NCBI GenBank assembly: GCA_003246755.1
Contig: QKDC01000066.1
Location: 1 to 41,173 of the forward strand
DNA from: Gemmatimonadota bacterium
GTDB taxonomy: Bacteria > Gemmatimonadota > Gemmatimonadetes > Gemmatimonadales > GWC2-71-9
Direction: 5' to 3'
DNA: 41,173 bases
Position numbers and translations under genes: made by a program. The notes beneath the pieces are model-generated. The model was given only the letters and a program-made list of their open reading frames with translations, was not told where the DNA came from and searched no databases. Numbering within the stretch: position 1 is the stretch's first letter; each line of letters starts with the position of its first letter. Shown piece by piece: positions 1 to 9,036 of the stretch.

Positions 1-1
1 C

Positions 2-487
2 AGAATTGCTCGGGACCTGGAAGCAGGGATCGAACCCCGGCTGGGTCTGATCGACATGGCCCTGCGGCGAAAGGACCGATTCGAATCTCTCGAGGAGGCG
101 TTCGAGTACTGGCGATCAAAGACACTCTTCGAGGACTGGTCGGATGAAGCTCTGAGAGGCTACACCCGCGCAGCCCTGAGAAAGGTCGACGGCGAAGCAG
201 GCTGGGAGCTCGCCTGGCCGAGTGCCTGGGAGGCATGGTACTACCGCTCCTTCTATCCGGGAACCTGGCACCACCTCCGCCGTCTCCCCAGGGACATGCC
301 TCTGCTGAGCATTCGAGGGGAGCGGAGCGACACCTTCGTGCGCGAGGCAGAAGCACACTTGGAAGCCTTACGCCCCGAAACCGCGATCCGATGCCTGGCA
401 GGGGCCGGACACCTGTTTCCCCAGTCCGCGCCGGAGCGGGCACTGGCCTTGCTTCGCCCCTGGTTAGAACGGCAATTCACGACTTGA
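2..487 (+). CDS. alpha/beta hydrolase, C-terminal part (5' end outside window)
   Basis: The reading frame is open from base 2, so the gene begins upstream of the window; the ATG at base 56 is internal. The visible 161 residues look like the cap and C-terminal half of an alpha/beta hydrolase. A strand-like LLSIRGERSDTF carries the usual late acid region, and AGAGHLFP near the end fits the catalytic histidine loop. The nucleophile elbow (GxSxG) would lie upstream and cannot be checked. The substrate is unknown. The gene ends 61 bases before the kinase gene on the same strand. Confidence 0.7.
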   Translation, partial: RIARDLEAGIEPRLGLIDMALRRKDRFESLEEAFEYWRSKTLFEDWSDEALRGYTRAALRKVDGEAGWELAWPSAWEAWYYRSFYPGTWHHLRRLPRDMPLLSIRGERSDTFVREAEAHLEALRPETAIRCLAGAGHLFPQSAPERALALLRPWLERQFTT

Positions 488-492
488 TTTCC

Positions 493-521
493 TTGACACT
501 CAAGGAGCTCACTAGCACCTT
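493..521 (+). promoter_or_regulatory. possible promoter of the kinase gene
   Basis: A perfect TTGACA at 493-498 is followed after 17 bases by CACCTT (516-521), a poor -10 that resembles the TACCTT proposed upstream of rpsU. It lies in the only gap before the kinase gene. Only the -35 part is convincing. Confidence 0.25.
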
Positions 522-548
522 CGGAATGGAAGGCTCGACAGGCGCTAA

Positions 549-2657
549 ATGACTGCCCAGCCAATCGTTTGCAGTAGTTGTCACACACCGCTCCCGGAGA
601 GCGCCGCGTTCTGTTGGGTTTGTGGAACAGCGACGCCGACCGGGGTCAACACCCAGGGTGTGACCGTTACTCGTGCCTCCCTCGAGTCCGCCGCGGCCCT
701 CAAGGACACCAAAACCCGCCTTGAAGTAGCCCTTGGGAGCAATTTCCGGGTTGACGATCTCGTGGGCCGCGGTGGTTTCGCCGAGGTCTTTGCCGTCCAC
801 GACCTTCGGCTCAAGCGCGATCTTGCGGTTAAGGTCCTCTCGCCGGAACTCGTCGTGAACCAGACAATGCTGACTCGCTTCCAGCGGGAAGCGGAGGCCG
901 TCGCCGCGCTACGACACCCGGGGATCGTCCCCATTTACGATCTGGGGGAGTCTGGCGGCATCGCCTACATCATGATGCCGCTCATCAAGGGCGAGACCCT
1001 CCGCAAGAAGCTCGACGGGGTGGACCGGCTCCCGATTGATACGGCATGCCGGATCCTCCGGGAACTGGCCGACGCCCTGCGAATGGCCCACGAGGCCGGT
1101 TTGGTACACCGCGACATCAAACCCGAGAACGTCATGCTCGACGGCCCGCGGGAACAGGTGCTCCTGATGGACTTCGGGATCGCCAAGGCAATCGACCCCG
1201 ACGCCACCGGGATGACGACGAGTGGCCTCATCGTCGGGACCCCCCACTATATGAGTCCGGAACAGGCGAGTGGTGAGGTGATCGACGCCCGTTCCGACCA
1301 GTACTCGCTTGCAGTCATGGGTTACCGCATGTTGACGGGATCCCATCCGTTTGAGGCCGAGACCACGAGAGCCCTGCTTTACAAGCAGGTGTTCGAAACC
1401 GCCCCGACTGCCGCCGAGCGTTGCCCCGATATCCCGATCGCCCTTTCGGATGCTCTCCAACGAGGCATGTCGAAGGATGCGAGTGAACGTTTTCCAGGGA
1501 TCGAGGAGTTCGCGGCAGCCGTCTCAGCCGGAGCCACGGCTGGACCGAAGGATGTCTCCCCACTCGCCCACACTCGAGCTACCCCTCAGGTGTCCAGGCC
1601 GGTGAAAGCAGCGACCACGAAGCCAGCCAAAGCCGGGAAGGCCAAAGCCCCAGCCTCCTCGGGGTCCGGATTGGACGCCGCCGGTAGGGTCAAGTCGAAA
1701 CTCCCGGCTGTGCGCGTGACACGCCGGACCGCGGCCATCGCAGGGGCATCCCTTCTCACCGTGGTTGCCGTGGTGCTTGGACTCACCCTGGGGGGTGGCG
1801 GCGAAGCGAGTCCCGCCGAGCCGGGTCTTGGCACAGCCGTGCCCGAAACACCGACGGCTGAGGGAGCGACACCCGAGGGTACCAAAGCCCAGGCGCCGAC
1901 TGCGGGTGGATCCAGCAACCAACGGACGGAACGCAACGTACCGGCGCGCGCAGAGAATGCGGCGCCCAGCCCGCGCACCCCGGCCGCTGCAGTCATTACC
2001 ACCTGCAGCCAGGCGATGCGTCGCTCGGCCTGGACCGATGCCGTGAGGTTGTGTCAGCCTGAGGCGGATGCCGGATCGGTCGAGGCCCAGATGGCCCTCG
2101 CGGGCTTGTATCAAAGTGGGCAGGGAACCGATCCGAATCCGATCGCGGCGGCCGAGCTCTATGAGAAGGCCGCAGCGAGTGGCTCGGCCGATGCGGCTTT
2201 CCAGCTCGGACAACTGCTCGAAGAAGGAGTCGGAGTCAATCGAGATCTCGCGCGCGCGACAGAACTGTATCTCCAGGCAGCGCGGCGGGGAGTCGTTCCG
2301 GCAATGAGTGCGGTCGCCCGGCAACTCGAGATCGGGGCTGGTGTAAGCCGCAACGTCGACGAGGCCGTCAACTGGTATCGGCGCGCTGGCGCGGCAGGCG
2401 ACGCCGCCGCCCAGATCAGGCTGGGCCAGATGTACCTCGAGGGACACGGGGTTCCCAAGGATGAAGTCGAGGCAGTCCGGTGGTTCACCCGAGGCGCTGA
2501 GGCGGGGAACGCCCCCGCGCAGTACGAGCTGGCCCTGGCCTACTTCGCCGGGCGCGGCATAGCCCAGTCGGATTCTCTAGGCATGGTTTGGCTGGAACGG
2601 GCCGCGGCGAGAGGCTCGACCCGAGCCGCCCAGGAACTGGCCCGCCGCAAGCCCTAG
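549..2657 (+). CDS. membrane Ser/Thr protein kinase with N-terminal zinc ribbon and C-terminal Sel1 repeats
   Basis: This is a 702-residue PknB-type (Hanks) kinase. Residues 8-25 form a small zinc ribbon (C8-x2-C11, C22-x2-C25). The kinase domain spans about 66-325, with glycine loop GRGGFAEVF, lysine K95 in AVKVL, catalytic HRDIKPEN (H187-D189) and DFG at 209 or thereabouts; all key residues are present, so it should be active. A Pro/Ala/Lys-rich linker leads to one hydrophobic membrane segment at about 394-415. A low-complexity stretch and about five Sel1-type repeats (about 505-700, motifs such as [14 protein letters not shown]) follow and would lie outside the cytoplasm. The probable role is sensing and protein-protein contact across the membrane; targets are unknown. 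Its stop codon overlaps the stop of paaZ on the other strand within CTAG. Confidence 0.93.
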   Translation: MTAQPIVCSSCHTPLPESAAFCWVCGTATPTGVNTQGVTVTRASLESAAALKDTKTRLEVALGSNFRVDDLVGRGGFAEVFAVHDLRLKRDLAVKVLSPELVVNQTMLTRFQREAEAVAALRHPGIVPIYDLGESGGIAYIMMPLIKGETLRKKLDGVDRLPIDTACRILRELADALRMAHEAGLVHRDIKPENVMLDGPREQVLLMDFGIAKAIDPDATGMTTSGLIVGTPHYMSPEQASGEVIDARSDQYSLAVMGYRMLTGSHPFEAETTRALLYKQVFETAPTAAERCPDIPIALSDALQRGMSKDASERFPGIEEFAAAVSAGATAGPKDVSPLAHTRATPQVSRPVKAATTKPAKAGKAKAPASSGSGLDAAGRVKSKLPAVRVTRRTAAIAGASLLTVVAVVLGLTLGGGGEASPAEPGLGTAVPETPTAEGATPEGTKAQAPTAGGSSNQRTERNVPARAENAAPSPRTPAAAVITTCSQAMRRSAWTDAVRLCQPEADAGSVEAQMALAGLYQSGQGTDPNPIAAAELYEKAAASGSADAAFQLGQLLEEGVGVNRDLARATELYLQAARRGVVPAMSAVARQLEIGAGVSRNVDEAVNWYRRAGAAGDAAAQIRLGQMYLEGHGVPKDEVEAVRWFTRGAEAGNAPAQYELALAYFAGRGIAQSDSLGMVWLERAAARGSTRAAQELARRKP

Positions 2658-4702
2658 GTGTCCGACGGTCTCCGCGCCACCAAGGTGAGGATGGTGTAGA
2701 GCGCTACTGCTTCCGCATCCTGATTGGTGACCTCCACATCCCACGCCACAACGCCCTGCAACGGCTGACCCTCGATGGGGTCCTTCGCCGTCTTCTGCTT
2801 GCAGGTGAGCCGGACCTGAATCGTGTCACCGATGTAGACCGGTTTCACGAAACGCAGGTTCTCCAAGCCGTAGTTGGCGAGCACCGGCCCAGGGGCCGGA
2901 TCGACGAAGAGACCGGCTGCCGCGGAGAGCACGAAATATCCATGGGCCACACGCTTCTCGAAGATCGATTCGCGAGCGGCGATATCGTCGGTGTGCGCAT
3001 AGAAGAAGTCGCCGCTCAGTCCCGCGAACTGCACGATGTCGGCTTCGGTGATGGTCCTCCGATGTGTCCGGAGCGTTTCACCGATCTCGAGTTCGTCGAA
3101 GTACTTGCGGAACGGGTGAATGCGGTCGGAAGGGGTGTCGGCCCCAGTGAGCCACTGCCTGGTCACTTTGGTGAGCGTCGTTGGTGATCCCTGCAACGCC
3201 GTTCGTTGCATGAAGTGGAGCACCCCCCGCATTCCACCCAACTCTTCCCCACCGCCTGCCCTACCCGGGCCACCGTGAACCAAATGCGCCAGCGGTGACC
3301 CGTGGCCCGTGCTTTCCTTGGCGCAGTGCCGGTTAACCACCATGATCCGCCCATGATGTGATGCCGTCCCCATGACCAGGTCGCGCGCCACGCCGTCATC
3401 TGCGGTAAACACGGAACCGCACAGGCTCCCTTTGCCCAACCGTGCGAGGGCGACTGCATCGTCCACAGTGTCGTATGGCATCACCGTACTCACCGGCCCG
3501 AACGCCTCCACATCATGCGGCTCCGACCGTTCGAACGGTTTGTCGCAATAGAGCAGTGCTGAAGGGAAGAAGGCACCTTTCTCGCGATCTCCACCGAGTA
3601 GTTCGAAGTTGTCCAAATCGCCGAAGACCAGCTCGGCGCCATTGGCGATCGCCCCTACGGCTTGGCGCACTTCCCGAACTTGGGTCTTTCCCACCAGGGG
3701 TCCCATGCGAACTCCCTCGGTAGCGGGATCGCCCAGGGGGAGCTTCGACAACCGCTGGCCGAGCGCCTCGATGACCGCTTCTGCACAGACCGCCGGCACG
3801 ATCGTCCGACGAATCGCCGTGCACTTCTGCCCGGCCTTCACGGTCATCTCCTTGGCAACCTCCTTGACGAAGAGGCCGAATTCTTCCGTGTCCGGACCGG
3901 CGTCAGGGCCGAGGATGCTGTAGTTGAGCGAGTCGGCCTCCATGTTGAAACGCACAGAGTGCTCGATCACGGCGGGGTGCGTCTTGAGTTTCCGGCCCGT
4001 GGCAGCAGACCCCGTGAAGGTCACGACGTCCTGGCACATCAGGTGATCGAGGGAGTCACCAGCGCTTCCGCAGACCAACTGCAGCGCACCCGGAGGAAGA
4101 ATCTCAGACTCGAGAATGGCAGCCACCATCCGATTGGTGAGGAACGACGTCACCGTCGCGGGCTTCACCAACGCCGGCATTCCCGCGAGGAAAGTCGGCG
4201 CAAGTTTCTCGAGCATCCCCCAGCAGGGGAAGTTGAAAGCATTGATGTGGACAGCGATGCCCTCGAGTGGGACGCAGATGTGGCGACCAACAAACGTCCC
4301 TTCTCTCGACAAGGCCTCCATTGGGCCGTCGACATGGAACGTCTCGTCCGGAAACTCCCGTCGTCCCTTGCTGGCATAAACGAAGAGAGTCCCGATCCCA
4401 CCTTCGATGTCGATCCAGGAATCGCCTTTCGTGGCTCCTGTCGCCGCCGACACCGGATAGAACTCGTCTTTGCGATCCATCAGATAGCGGGCCAGGGCCT
4501 TGAGCATGCGCGCCCGCTCGTGGAATGTCATCTTCCGGAGCGCGGGGCCCCCAACGGTGCGACCGTAGTCGAGAATGGCCTGGAAATCGAGGCCCTCGGT
4601 CCCGGCCACGGCCACCTGCTCCCCAGTCACAGCATGGAAGAGCGGCGTGCCATCACCCGAGCCCTCGACCGCCTCTCCCAGAACGAAGTTCTTCAGTCTC
4701 AC
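2654..4702 (-). CDS. paaZ: PaaZ, bifunctional oxepin-CoA hydrolase / semialdehyde dehydrogenase
   Basis: PaaZ opens the oxepin ring of the phenylacetate pathway with its C-terminal hydratase domain and oxidises the resulting aldehyde with its N-terminal domain. The 682-residue length matches the fused family. The aldehyde dehydrogenase part (about 1-520) has the general base E255 in FNMEADS and the nucleophile C294 in GQKCTAI. The MaoC-type hotdog domain (about 540-682) contains GDFFYAH, the D-x4-H dyad. The start codon is GTG (4702-4700) and overlaps the paaY stop as GTGA, so the two are translationally coupled. A purine-rich GGAGGGAGAAG lies upstream. It is the last gene of the paaJ-paaY-paaZ unit. 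Confidence 0.95.
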   Translation of the reverse strand: MRLKNFVLGEAVEGSGDGTPLFHAVTGEQVAVAGTEGLDFQAILDYGRTVGGPALRKMTFHERARMLKALARYLMDRKDEFYPVSAATGATKGDSWIDIEGGIGTLFVYASKGRREFPDETFHVDGPMEALSREGTFVGRHICVPLEGIAVHINAFNFPCWGMLEKLAPTFLAGMPALVKPATVTSFLTNRMVAAILESEILPPGALQLVCGSAGDSLDHLMCQDVVTFTGSAATGRKLKTHPAVIEHSVRFNMEADSLNYSILGPDAGPDTEEFGLFVKEVAKEMTVKAGQKCTAIRRTIVPAVCAEAVIEALGQRLSKLPLGDPATEGVRMGPLVGKTQVREVRQAVGAIANGAELVFGDLDNFELLGGDREKGAFFPSALLYCDKPFERSEPHDVEAFGPVSTVMPYDTVDDAVALARLGKGSLCGSVFTADDGVARDLVMGTASHHGRIMVVNRHCAKESTGHGSPLAHLVHGGPGRAGGGEELGGMRGVLHFMQRTALQGSPTTLTKVTRQWLTGADTPSDRIHPFRKYFDELEIGETLRTHRRTITEADIVQFAGLSGDFFYAHTDDIAARESIFEKRVAHGYFVLSAAAGLFVDPAPGPVLANYGLENLRFVKPVYIGDTIQVRLTCKQKTAKDPIEGQPLQGVVAWDVEVTNQDAEAVALYTILTLVARRPSDT

Positions 4703-5313
4703 TCTTTGTCTTCTCCCTCCCCCCCTCGGCGTCGATCGCGCCAGGTCCGGTAGTGTGCCTCCTGTTTCGGCACGTCGGGCCGATCTCGGAGGGGTTCGAC
4801 TTCCTGCAATGAACGATGGAGTTCAGCGGGTAGCGCCTGATAGAGCGCAGTACCCTCCGTCTTCCAGGTGAGCATCTCGTCGGTCACGTCTTTGACGACC
4901 CGGGCGGGGTTTCCGACCACGACTTTTCGCTCCGGAATTTCCATCTCCGCCGGCACGAAGCAGAGAGCCCCAACGATGGAACCGGGACCCACCACGGCGC
5001 CGTCCATCACGACGGCGTTCATACCGACGAGGGCGTTGGCGCAGACTCGCGCACCATGGATGACTGCTCCATGGCCAATGTGCGCCGCCTCCTCCAGCAC
5101 GACCGTCACACCAGGAAACATGTGGATGGTGCAGTTCTCCTGAACGTTGCATCCATCTTCGATGACGATCCCACCCCAATCGCCGCGGAGTGCGGCTCCA
5201 GGCCCGATGTAGACATCAGCACCTATCACCACATTGCCGGTGACGGCGGCCTGTGGATGCACGAACGCCGTCGGGTGGACTACGGGGGTGTAGTCCTTGA
5301 ATCGGTAGATCAT
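4699..5313 (-). CDS. paaY: PaaY-like gamma-carbonic-anhydrase-fold thioesterase
   Basis: The 204-residue protein has the left-handed beta-helix of the gamma carbonic anhydrase family, with hexapeptide repeats from about residue 10 to 165. The metal-site histidines are visible in CTIHMFPG and [10 protein letters not shown]. In phenylacetate clusters this family member (PaaY) is a thioesterase that removes dead-end CoA adducts such as the ring-1,2-epoxide shunt products. A C-terminal charged tail follows the helix. I chose the ATG at 5313 (MIYRFKDY), which gives the normal N-terminus and leaves 11 bases after the thiolase stop; the longer frame would run into the thiolase gene. It overlaps paaZ by four bases. 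Confidence 0.9.
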   Translation of the reverse strand: MIYRFKDYTPVVHPTAFVHPQAAVTGNVVIGADVYIGPGAALRGDWGGIVIEDGCNVQENCTIHMFPGVTVVLEEAAHIGHGAVIHGARVCANALVGMNAVVMDGAVVGPGSIVGALCFVPAEMEIPERKVVVGNPARVVKDVTDEMLTWKTEGTALYQALPAELHRSLQEVEPLRDRPDVPKQEAHYRTWRDRRRGGEGEDKE

Positions 5314-5324
5314 CCGTGAGTCAC

Positions 5325-6554
5325 TCAGCCCTCGACGCGCTCCAGCACGACCGCCATTCCCTGCCCCACACCCACACACATGGTGCAGAGGGCATAGCGC
5401 GCTTGTCGCTCCTGCAACTCGAGGGCGGCGGTTAGAATCAGCCGCGCCCCCGACATCCCCAGTGGGTGACCCAGGGCGATGGCGCCGCCGTTGGGATTGA
5501 CGCGTGAATCATCCTCGGCGATGCCGAGTTGTTCCAGGCAACCGAGGACCTGGACGGCAAACGCCTCGTTGAGTTCGATGACGTCGATGTCGCTGAGCGT
5601 GAGACCGGCCCGTTCGAGGGCACCTTGGGACGCCTTGACCGGTCCCAGGCCCATCACTCTGGGCTCGACCCCAACGACGTGTGAGGTGACGATGCGGGCC
5701 ATGGGGATGGCACCGGCACCGGAGAGGCCGGCCTCCGAACCGATCAGGAGTGCACACGCCCCATCGTTGATCCCCGAGGCGTTACCGGCGGTCACAGTAC
5801 CCATGCCGTCTGTTCGAAACGCCGGTCGGAGCTTGGCCAGAATCTCAGGGGTCGTTTCCGGCCGAATGAACTCGTCTTCGGAAAACGTGACCGCAGGCTT
5901 GCCTTTGTGTGCAGGAACAACTTCGATCGGCGTGATTTCACGTTCGAAGCGACCTCGCTCGCGTGCAGCGGCGGCCTTTTGTTGGGAGTCCGCCGCGAAA
6001 CGATCCTGACGCTCCCGCGAAATACCCAGCAAAGCCGCCACATTCTCGGCGGTCTCACCCATACCATCCACGCCGAACCGCTCGCGCATCTTCGGGTTGA
6101 CGAACCGCCAACCCAGGCTCGTGTCGAACAGTTCCACATCACGGCCGAACGGCCGAGCACTCTTGGAGACGACATAGGGGGCACGTGTCATGTGCTCGAC
6201 ACCGCCGGCCACGAACAACTCGCCGAGCCCAAGTCGAGTGGCGTTGGCACAATGGACGGCGGCGCTCATTCCCGAGGCACAGAGTCGATTGACGGTCTCG
6301 CCCGGCACCGACCACGGAAGACCGGCGAGCAGCAGCGCCATCCGTGCCACATTCCGGTTGTCTTCGCCCGCCTGATTGGCACAACCAAACACGACGTCGT
6401 CGACCTGCTTTGGGTTCAGATCGGGATACCGGTCGAGCAAGACACGTATGACGTGGGCCGCGAGGTCGTCGGTGCGTACGGGAGAAAGCGCCCCGCCGAA
6501 CTTCCCGATCGGGGTTCGAACACCGCCGGCGATATAAGCTTGGGGAGGAGGCAT
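5325..6554 (-). CDS. paaJ: 3-oxoadipyl-CoA / 3-oxo-5,6-dehydrosuberyl-CoA thiolase (PaaJ)
   Basis: This 409-residue type II thiolase performs the CoA-dependent cleavages late in phenylacetate breakdown. The nucleophilic cysteine is in NRLCASGM, the histidine in GGAIALGHPLGMSG, and the second catalytic cysteine in CTMCVGVGQG. The N-terminal GGVRTPIGKFGG is typical of the PcaF/PaaJ branch. It is the first gene of the minus-strand paaJ-paaY-paaZ unit and is divergent from paaG across 62 bases. No clear Shine-Dalgarno sits at the usual distance; GGAGGAG is about 20 bases too far upstream. Function is assigned from family plus context. Confidence 0.93.
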   Translation of the reverse strand: MPPPQAYIAGGVRTPIGKFGGALSPVRTDDLAAHVIRVLLDRYPDLNPKQVDDVVFGCANQAGEDNRNVARMALLLAGLPWSVPGETVNRLCASGMSAAVHCANATRLGLGELFVAGGVEHMTRAPYVVSKSARPFGRDVELFDTSLGWRFVNPKMRERFGVDGMGETAENVAALLGISRERQDRFAADSQQKAAAARERGRFEREITPIEVVPAHKGKPAVTFSEDEFIRPETTPEILAKLRPAFRTDGMGTVTAGNASGINDGACALLIGSEAGLSGAGAIPMARIVTSHVVGVEPRVMGLGPVKASQGALERAGLTLSDIDVIELNEAFAVQVLGCLEQLGIAEDDSRVNPNGGAIALGHPLGMSGARLILTAALELQERQARYALCTMCVGVGQGMAVVLERVEG

Positions 6555-6616
6555 CGGGTGAATCTACTATATTTGGGCTCCTCCTGAACCAGTCCTCGTC
6601 CTCTTCCGGTCTCGCC
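6555..6616. promoter_or_regulatory. divergent promoter region between paaJ and paaG
   Basis: This 62-base gap between two divergent pathway genes contains an A/T-rich core, unusual for this GC level. On the plus strand it reads TATATTTG (6568-6575), matching the Bacteroidota-type TAnnTTTG element. On the minus strand it offers TATAGT (6571-6566) close to the paaJ start. No TTG stands at the ideal distance for either direction, so exact promoters are uncertain. Confidence 0.45.
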
Positions 6617-7408
6617 ATGCCACACCGGTTCCTCCAGTCCGAAACTGCCGCCGGGGTCAAGCGGGTGACTCTCGACCGACCCGACGTGCTCAACAGTTTC
6701 CACACCCCAATGGCTGTGGAGTTTCTCCACGAAATCCGACACGCCGCCGAATCCGACGAGGTGCGCTGCCTTTTGATCACGGGCGCCGGTCGGGCGTTCT
6801 GTGCCGGACAGGATCTCGAGGAGGTCCATCCCCCTGACGGCGAGCGCCTGGAAGACTTTGCCGCACATGTCCGGAAGGTGTATAACCCGATCGTCCGCGG
6901 GATCCGTGGGTTGCAGAAACCGGTGGTCGCAGCCGTCAATGGCGTCGCGGCTGGGGCGGGGGCGAGCCTCGCCCTCGCGTGCGACTTCGTGATCGCGTCG
7001 ACCAAGGCTTCCTTCATTCAGGCATTCTCCAAAATCGGGCTGATCCCCGATACCGGAGCCACGTTCGTACTACCACGGCTGGTCGGCACGGCACAGGCAA
7101 CCGCTATGATGATGCTGGGGGAAAAAGTCAGCGCCGGGCGGGCCCTCGAGTTGGGGATGATCTACCGCGTTGTTGAACCCGATGCGCTCGTGACGGAGGC
7201 CACGACCTTCGCCGAGTCCCTCGCGCAGGGAGCCACCCACGCGCTCGGTCTCACCAAGCGACTCCTCAATGAAAGCGCACACAACGATCTCGATGCTCAA
7301 CTCGAGATCGAGGCCGATTTGCAGGGGGCTGCCGGGCGTTCGGAGGACTATCTCGAAGGCGTCCGAGCCTTCCTCGAGAAGCGCACACCGGTGTTCAAGG
7401 GTCGCTAG
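6617..7408 (+). CDS. paaG: PaaG, ring-1,2-epoxyphenylacetyl-CoA isomerase (crotonase family)
   Basis: The 263-residue crotonase converts the ring epoxide of phenylacetyl-CoA to oxepin-CoA. GAGRAFCAGQDL is the oxyanion and CoA segment typical of PaaG. GLIPDTGATFVLPRLVG carries the aspartate that PaaG uses in place of the usual hydratase glutamate, and AAGAGASLALACD is the second crotonase motif. The ATG at 6617 has no evident ribosome-binding site. It starts the plus-strand unit paaG-paaH-paaI-E1-E2, and paaH follows with no gap. Confidence 0.9.
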   Translation: MPHRFLQSETAAGVKRVTLDRPDVLNSFHTPMAVEFLHEIRHAAESDEVRCLLITGAGRAFCAGQDLEEVHPPDGERLEDFAAHVRKVYNPIVRGIRGLQKPVVAAVNGVAAGAGASLALACDFVIASTKASFIQAFSKIGLIPDTGATFVLPRLVGTAQATAMMMLGEKVSAGRALELGMIYRVVEPDALVTEATTFAESLAQGATHALGLTKRLLNESAHNDLDAQLEIEADLQGAAGRSEDYLEGVRAFLEKRTPVFKGR

Positions 7409-8596
7409 GTGGCAATGACTCCCAGGATGACCGTCGGCGTGATCGGCGCCGGGGCCATGGGGGCCGGCATCGCGCAGGTCGCGGCGTCTGCTGGCCACCC
7501 TGTCGTTCTCGGCGATGTGGCCCCGGAGGCGATCGCGCGAGCGGGAGCCGGCCTTCGGAAAGCTCTCGAGCGCGAAGTGGAGAAGGAAAGACTGCGCCCG
7601 GACGAAGCGGAAGGAATCTTGTCGCGGGTGACCTTCGCGACCGTGGCAAACGACGATTATTCCGGCTTCGCCGGCGCAGGCCTGGTAGTGGAGGCCATCG
7701 TCGAAGATCTCGCGGTCAAGCGCGAAGTCTTTTCAGCCCTCGATGGTGTGGTCACCCCCGACGCGATCCTCGCGACGAACACCTCCTCACTCTCGGTAAC
7801 CGCGATCGCCACGGCCTGCCTCGAACCGGGTCGAGTGGTAGGAGCCCATTTCTTCAATCCGGCCACCCGACTTCCGCTGGTCGAGATCGTCCCCGGTTAC
7901 GATACCAGCACAGCGACGGTAGGGGCGGTCAAGGCGTTGATCGATTCCTGGGGTAAGACCACAGTCGTGGCCAAGGACACACCGGGGTTCATCGTCAACC
8001 GAATCGCGCGGCCCTTCTACGGCGAAGCCTTGCGTCTCCTGGAGGAAGGAGTGGCCGAAGCCGCGACCATCGACTGGGCCATGCGCGAACTCGGTGGATT
8101 CCGCATGGGTCCGTTCGAATTGATGGACCTGATCGGGCTCGACGTGAACTACGCGGTAAGTCATACGGTTTTCGAAGCCTTTCACTACGATCCTCGCTAC
8201 CGGCCATCGCTCATCCAGCGGCAGTTGGTGGAAGCGAAGCGGCTGGGGAGAAAGACCGGCAAGGGGTTCTACGAATACGGAGACGAGAGGAGCGCGCCGG
8301 AGCCGAATCGCGACCATGAGCTTGGACAGAGCATTCTCGACCGAGTTCTCGCGATGCTCATCAACGAGGCGGCTGACGCCCTGTTCCTCGGCGTGGCCAG
8401 TCGTGAGGATATTGACCTCGCCATGACCAAGGGCGTCAATTACCCGAAGGGATTGCTTCACTGGGCAGACGAGATCGGCGTTCCTACGGTCCTAGAGCGG
8501 CTGGACGCCCTTCAGCGCGAGTACGGCGAAGATCGTTACCGACCCTCTCCCCTGCTCCGCCGAATGGTGCGTAACGGGCGCACATTCTACGGATGA
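7409..8596 (+). CDS. paaH: PaaH, 3-hydroxyacyl-CoA dehydrogenase
   Basis: The 395-residue NAD-dependent 3-hydroxyacyl-CoA dehydrogenase would act as 3-hydroxyadipyl-CoA dehydrogenase. The dinucleotide motif VIGAGAMGAGIAQ starts at residue 11. GAHFFNPATRLPLVEIVPG holds the catalytic histidine region, and the helical C-terminal domain begins around PGFIVNRIARPFYGEA. A second C-terminal half-domain (about 305-390, LAMLINEAADALFLGVASREDIDLAM) makes it longer than single-domain enzymes but shorter than the roughly 475-residue E. coli PaaH. A GTG start at 7409 directly follows the paaG stop and has AAGGG seven bases upstream; ATG at 7415 is the alternative. It overlaps paaI by four bases. Confidence 0.92.
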   Translation: MAMTPRMTVGVIGAGAMGAGIAQVAASAGHPVVLGDVAPEAIARAGAGLRKALEREVEKERLRPDEAEGILSRVTFATVANDDYSGFAGAGLVVEAIVEDLAVKREVFSALDGVVTPDAILATNTSSLSVTAIATACLEPGRVVGAHFFNPATRLPLVEIVPGYDTSTATVGAVKALIDSWGKTTVVAKDTPGFIVNRIARPFYGEALRLLEEGVAEAATIDWAMRELGGFRMGPFELMDLIGLDVNYAVSHTVFEAFHYDPRYRPSLIQRQLVEAKRLGRKTGKGFYEYGDERSAPEPNRDHELGQSILDRVLAMLINEAADALFLGVASREDIDLAMTKGVNYPKGLLHWADEIGVPTVLERLDALQREYGEDRYRPSPLLRRMVRNGRTFYG

Positions 8597-9036
8597 GTCA
8601 CGACCCGCAAGTGCTCGCCGAGGCGATCGTGCGGGATATGTACGCCGGCGACGCCATGAGTGCCTGGCTCGGCATCGAAGTCGTGGAGGTGAAACCCAAC
8701 GCGGCGGTGTGCCGCATGACGATCCGCCCCGAAATGGTCAACGGCTTCGGGGTCTGCCATGGTGGCGTCACCTTCGCCCTGGCCGATAGTGCGCTGGCCT
8801 TTGCGTCGAATACACAGGGTCGAGTCGCGGTGAGTATCGAGAACAGCATGACATACCCCGCACCGGTTCACGAGGGCGACGTGCTCACGGCTGTCGCCTC
8901 CGAGGAGGGTTCCAGCCGGAAACTCGGGTTCTATCGTGTAGCGGTGACTCGGGAGGATGGAACGACGGTAGGGCTCTTTCGAGGCACCATCTATCGCACC
9001 GAACGGCTGCATCCAGCCGCGGAGGCAAAGCAATGA
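8593..9036 (+). CDS. paaI: PaaI, hydroxyphenylacetyl-CoA thioesterase (hotdog fold)
   Basis: The 147-residue hotdog thioesterase matches PaaI, which hydrolyses stalled hydroxylated phenylacetyl-CoA esters and frees CoA. The diagnostic active-site helix HGGVTFALADSALAFASN carries the catalytic aspartate (in LAD). The gene starts with an ATGA overlap on paaH and ends with an ATGA overlap into the E1 gene, so all three are probably translated in a coupled way. The same overlap ties the downstream 2-oxoacid dehydrogenase to this pathway. Confidence 0.93.
   Translation: MSHDPQVLAEAIVRDMYAGDAMSAWLGIEVVEVKPNAAVCRMTIRPEMVNGFGVCHGGVTFALADSALAFASNTQGRVAVSIENSMTYPAPVHEGDVLTAVASEEGSSRKLGFYRVAVTREDGTTVGLFRGTIYRTERLHPAAEAKQ

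Noticed and set aside
3662-4753. 363-codon open frame opposite paaZ
   Set aside because: Shadow of a gene with intact catalytic motifs; the product is Arg/His-rich with no domain.
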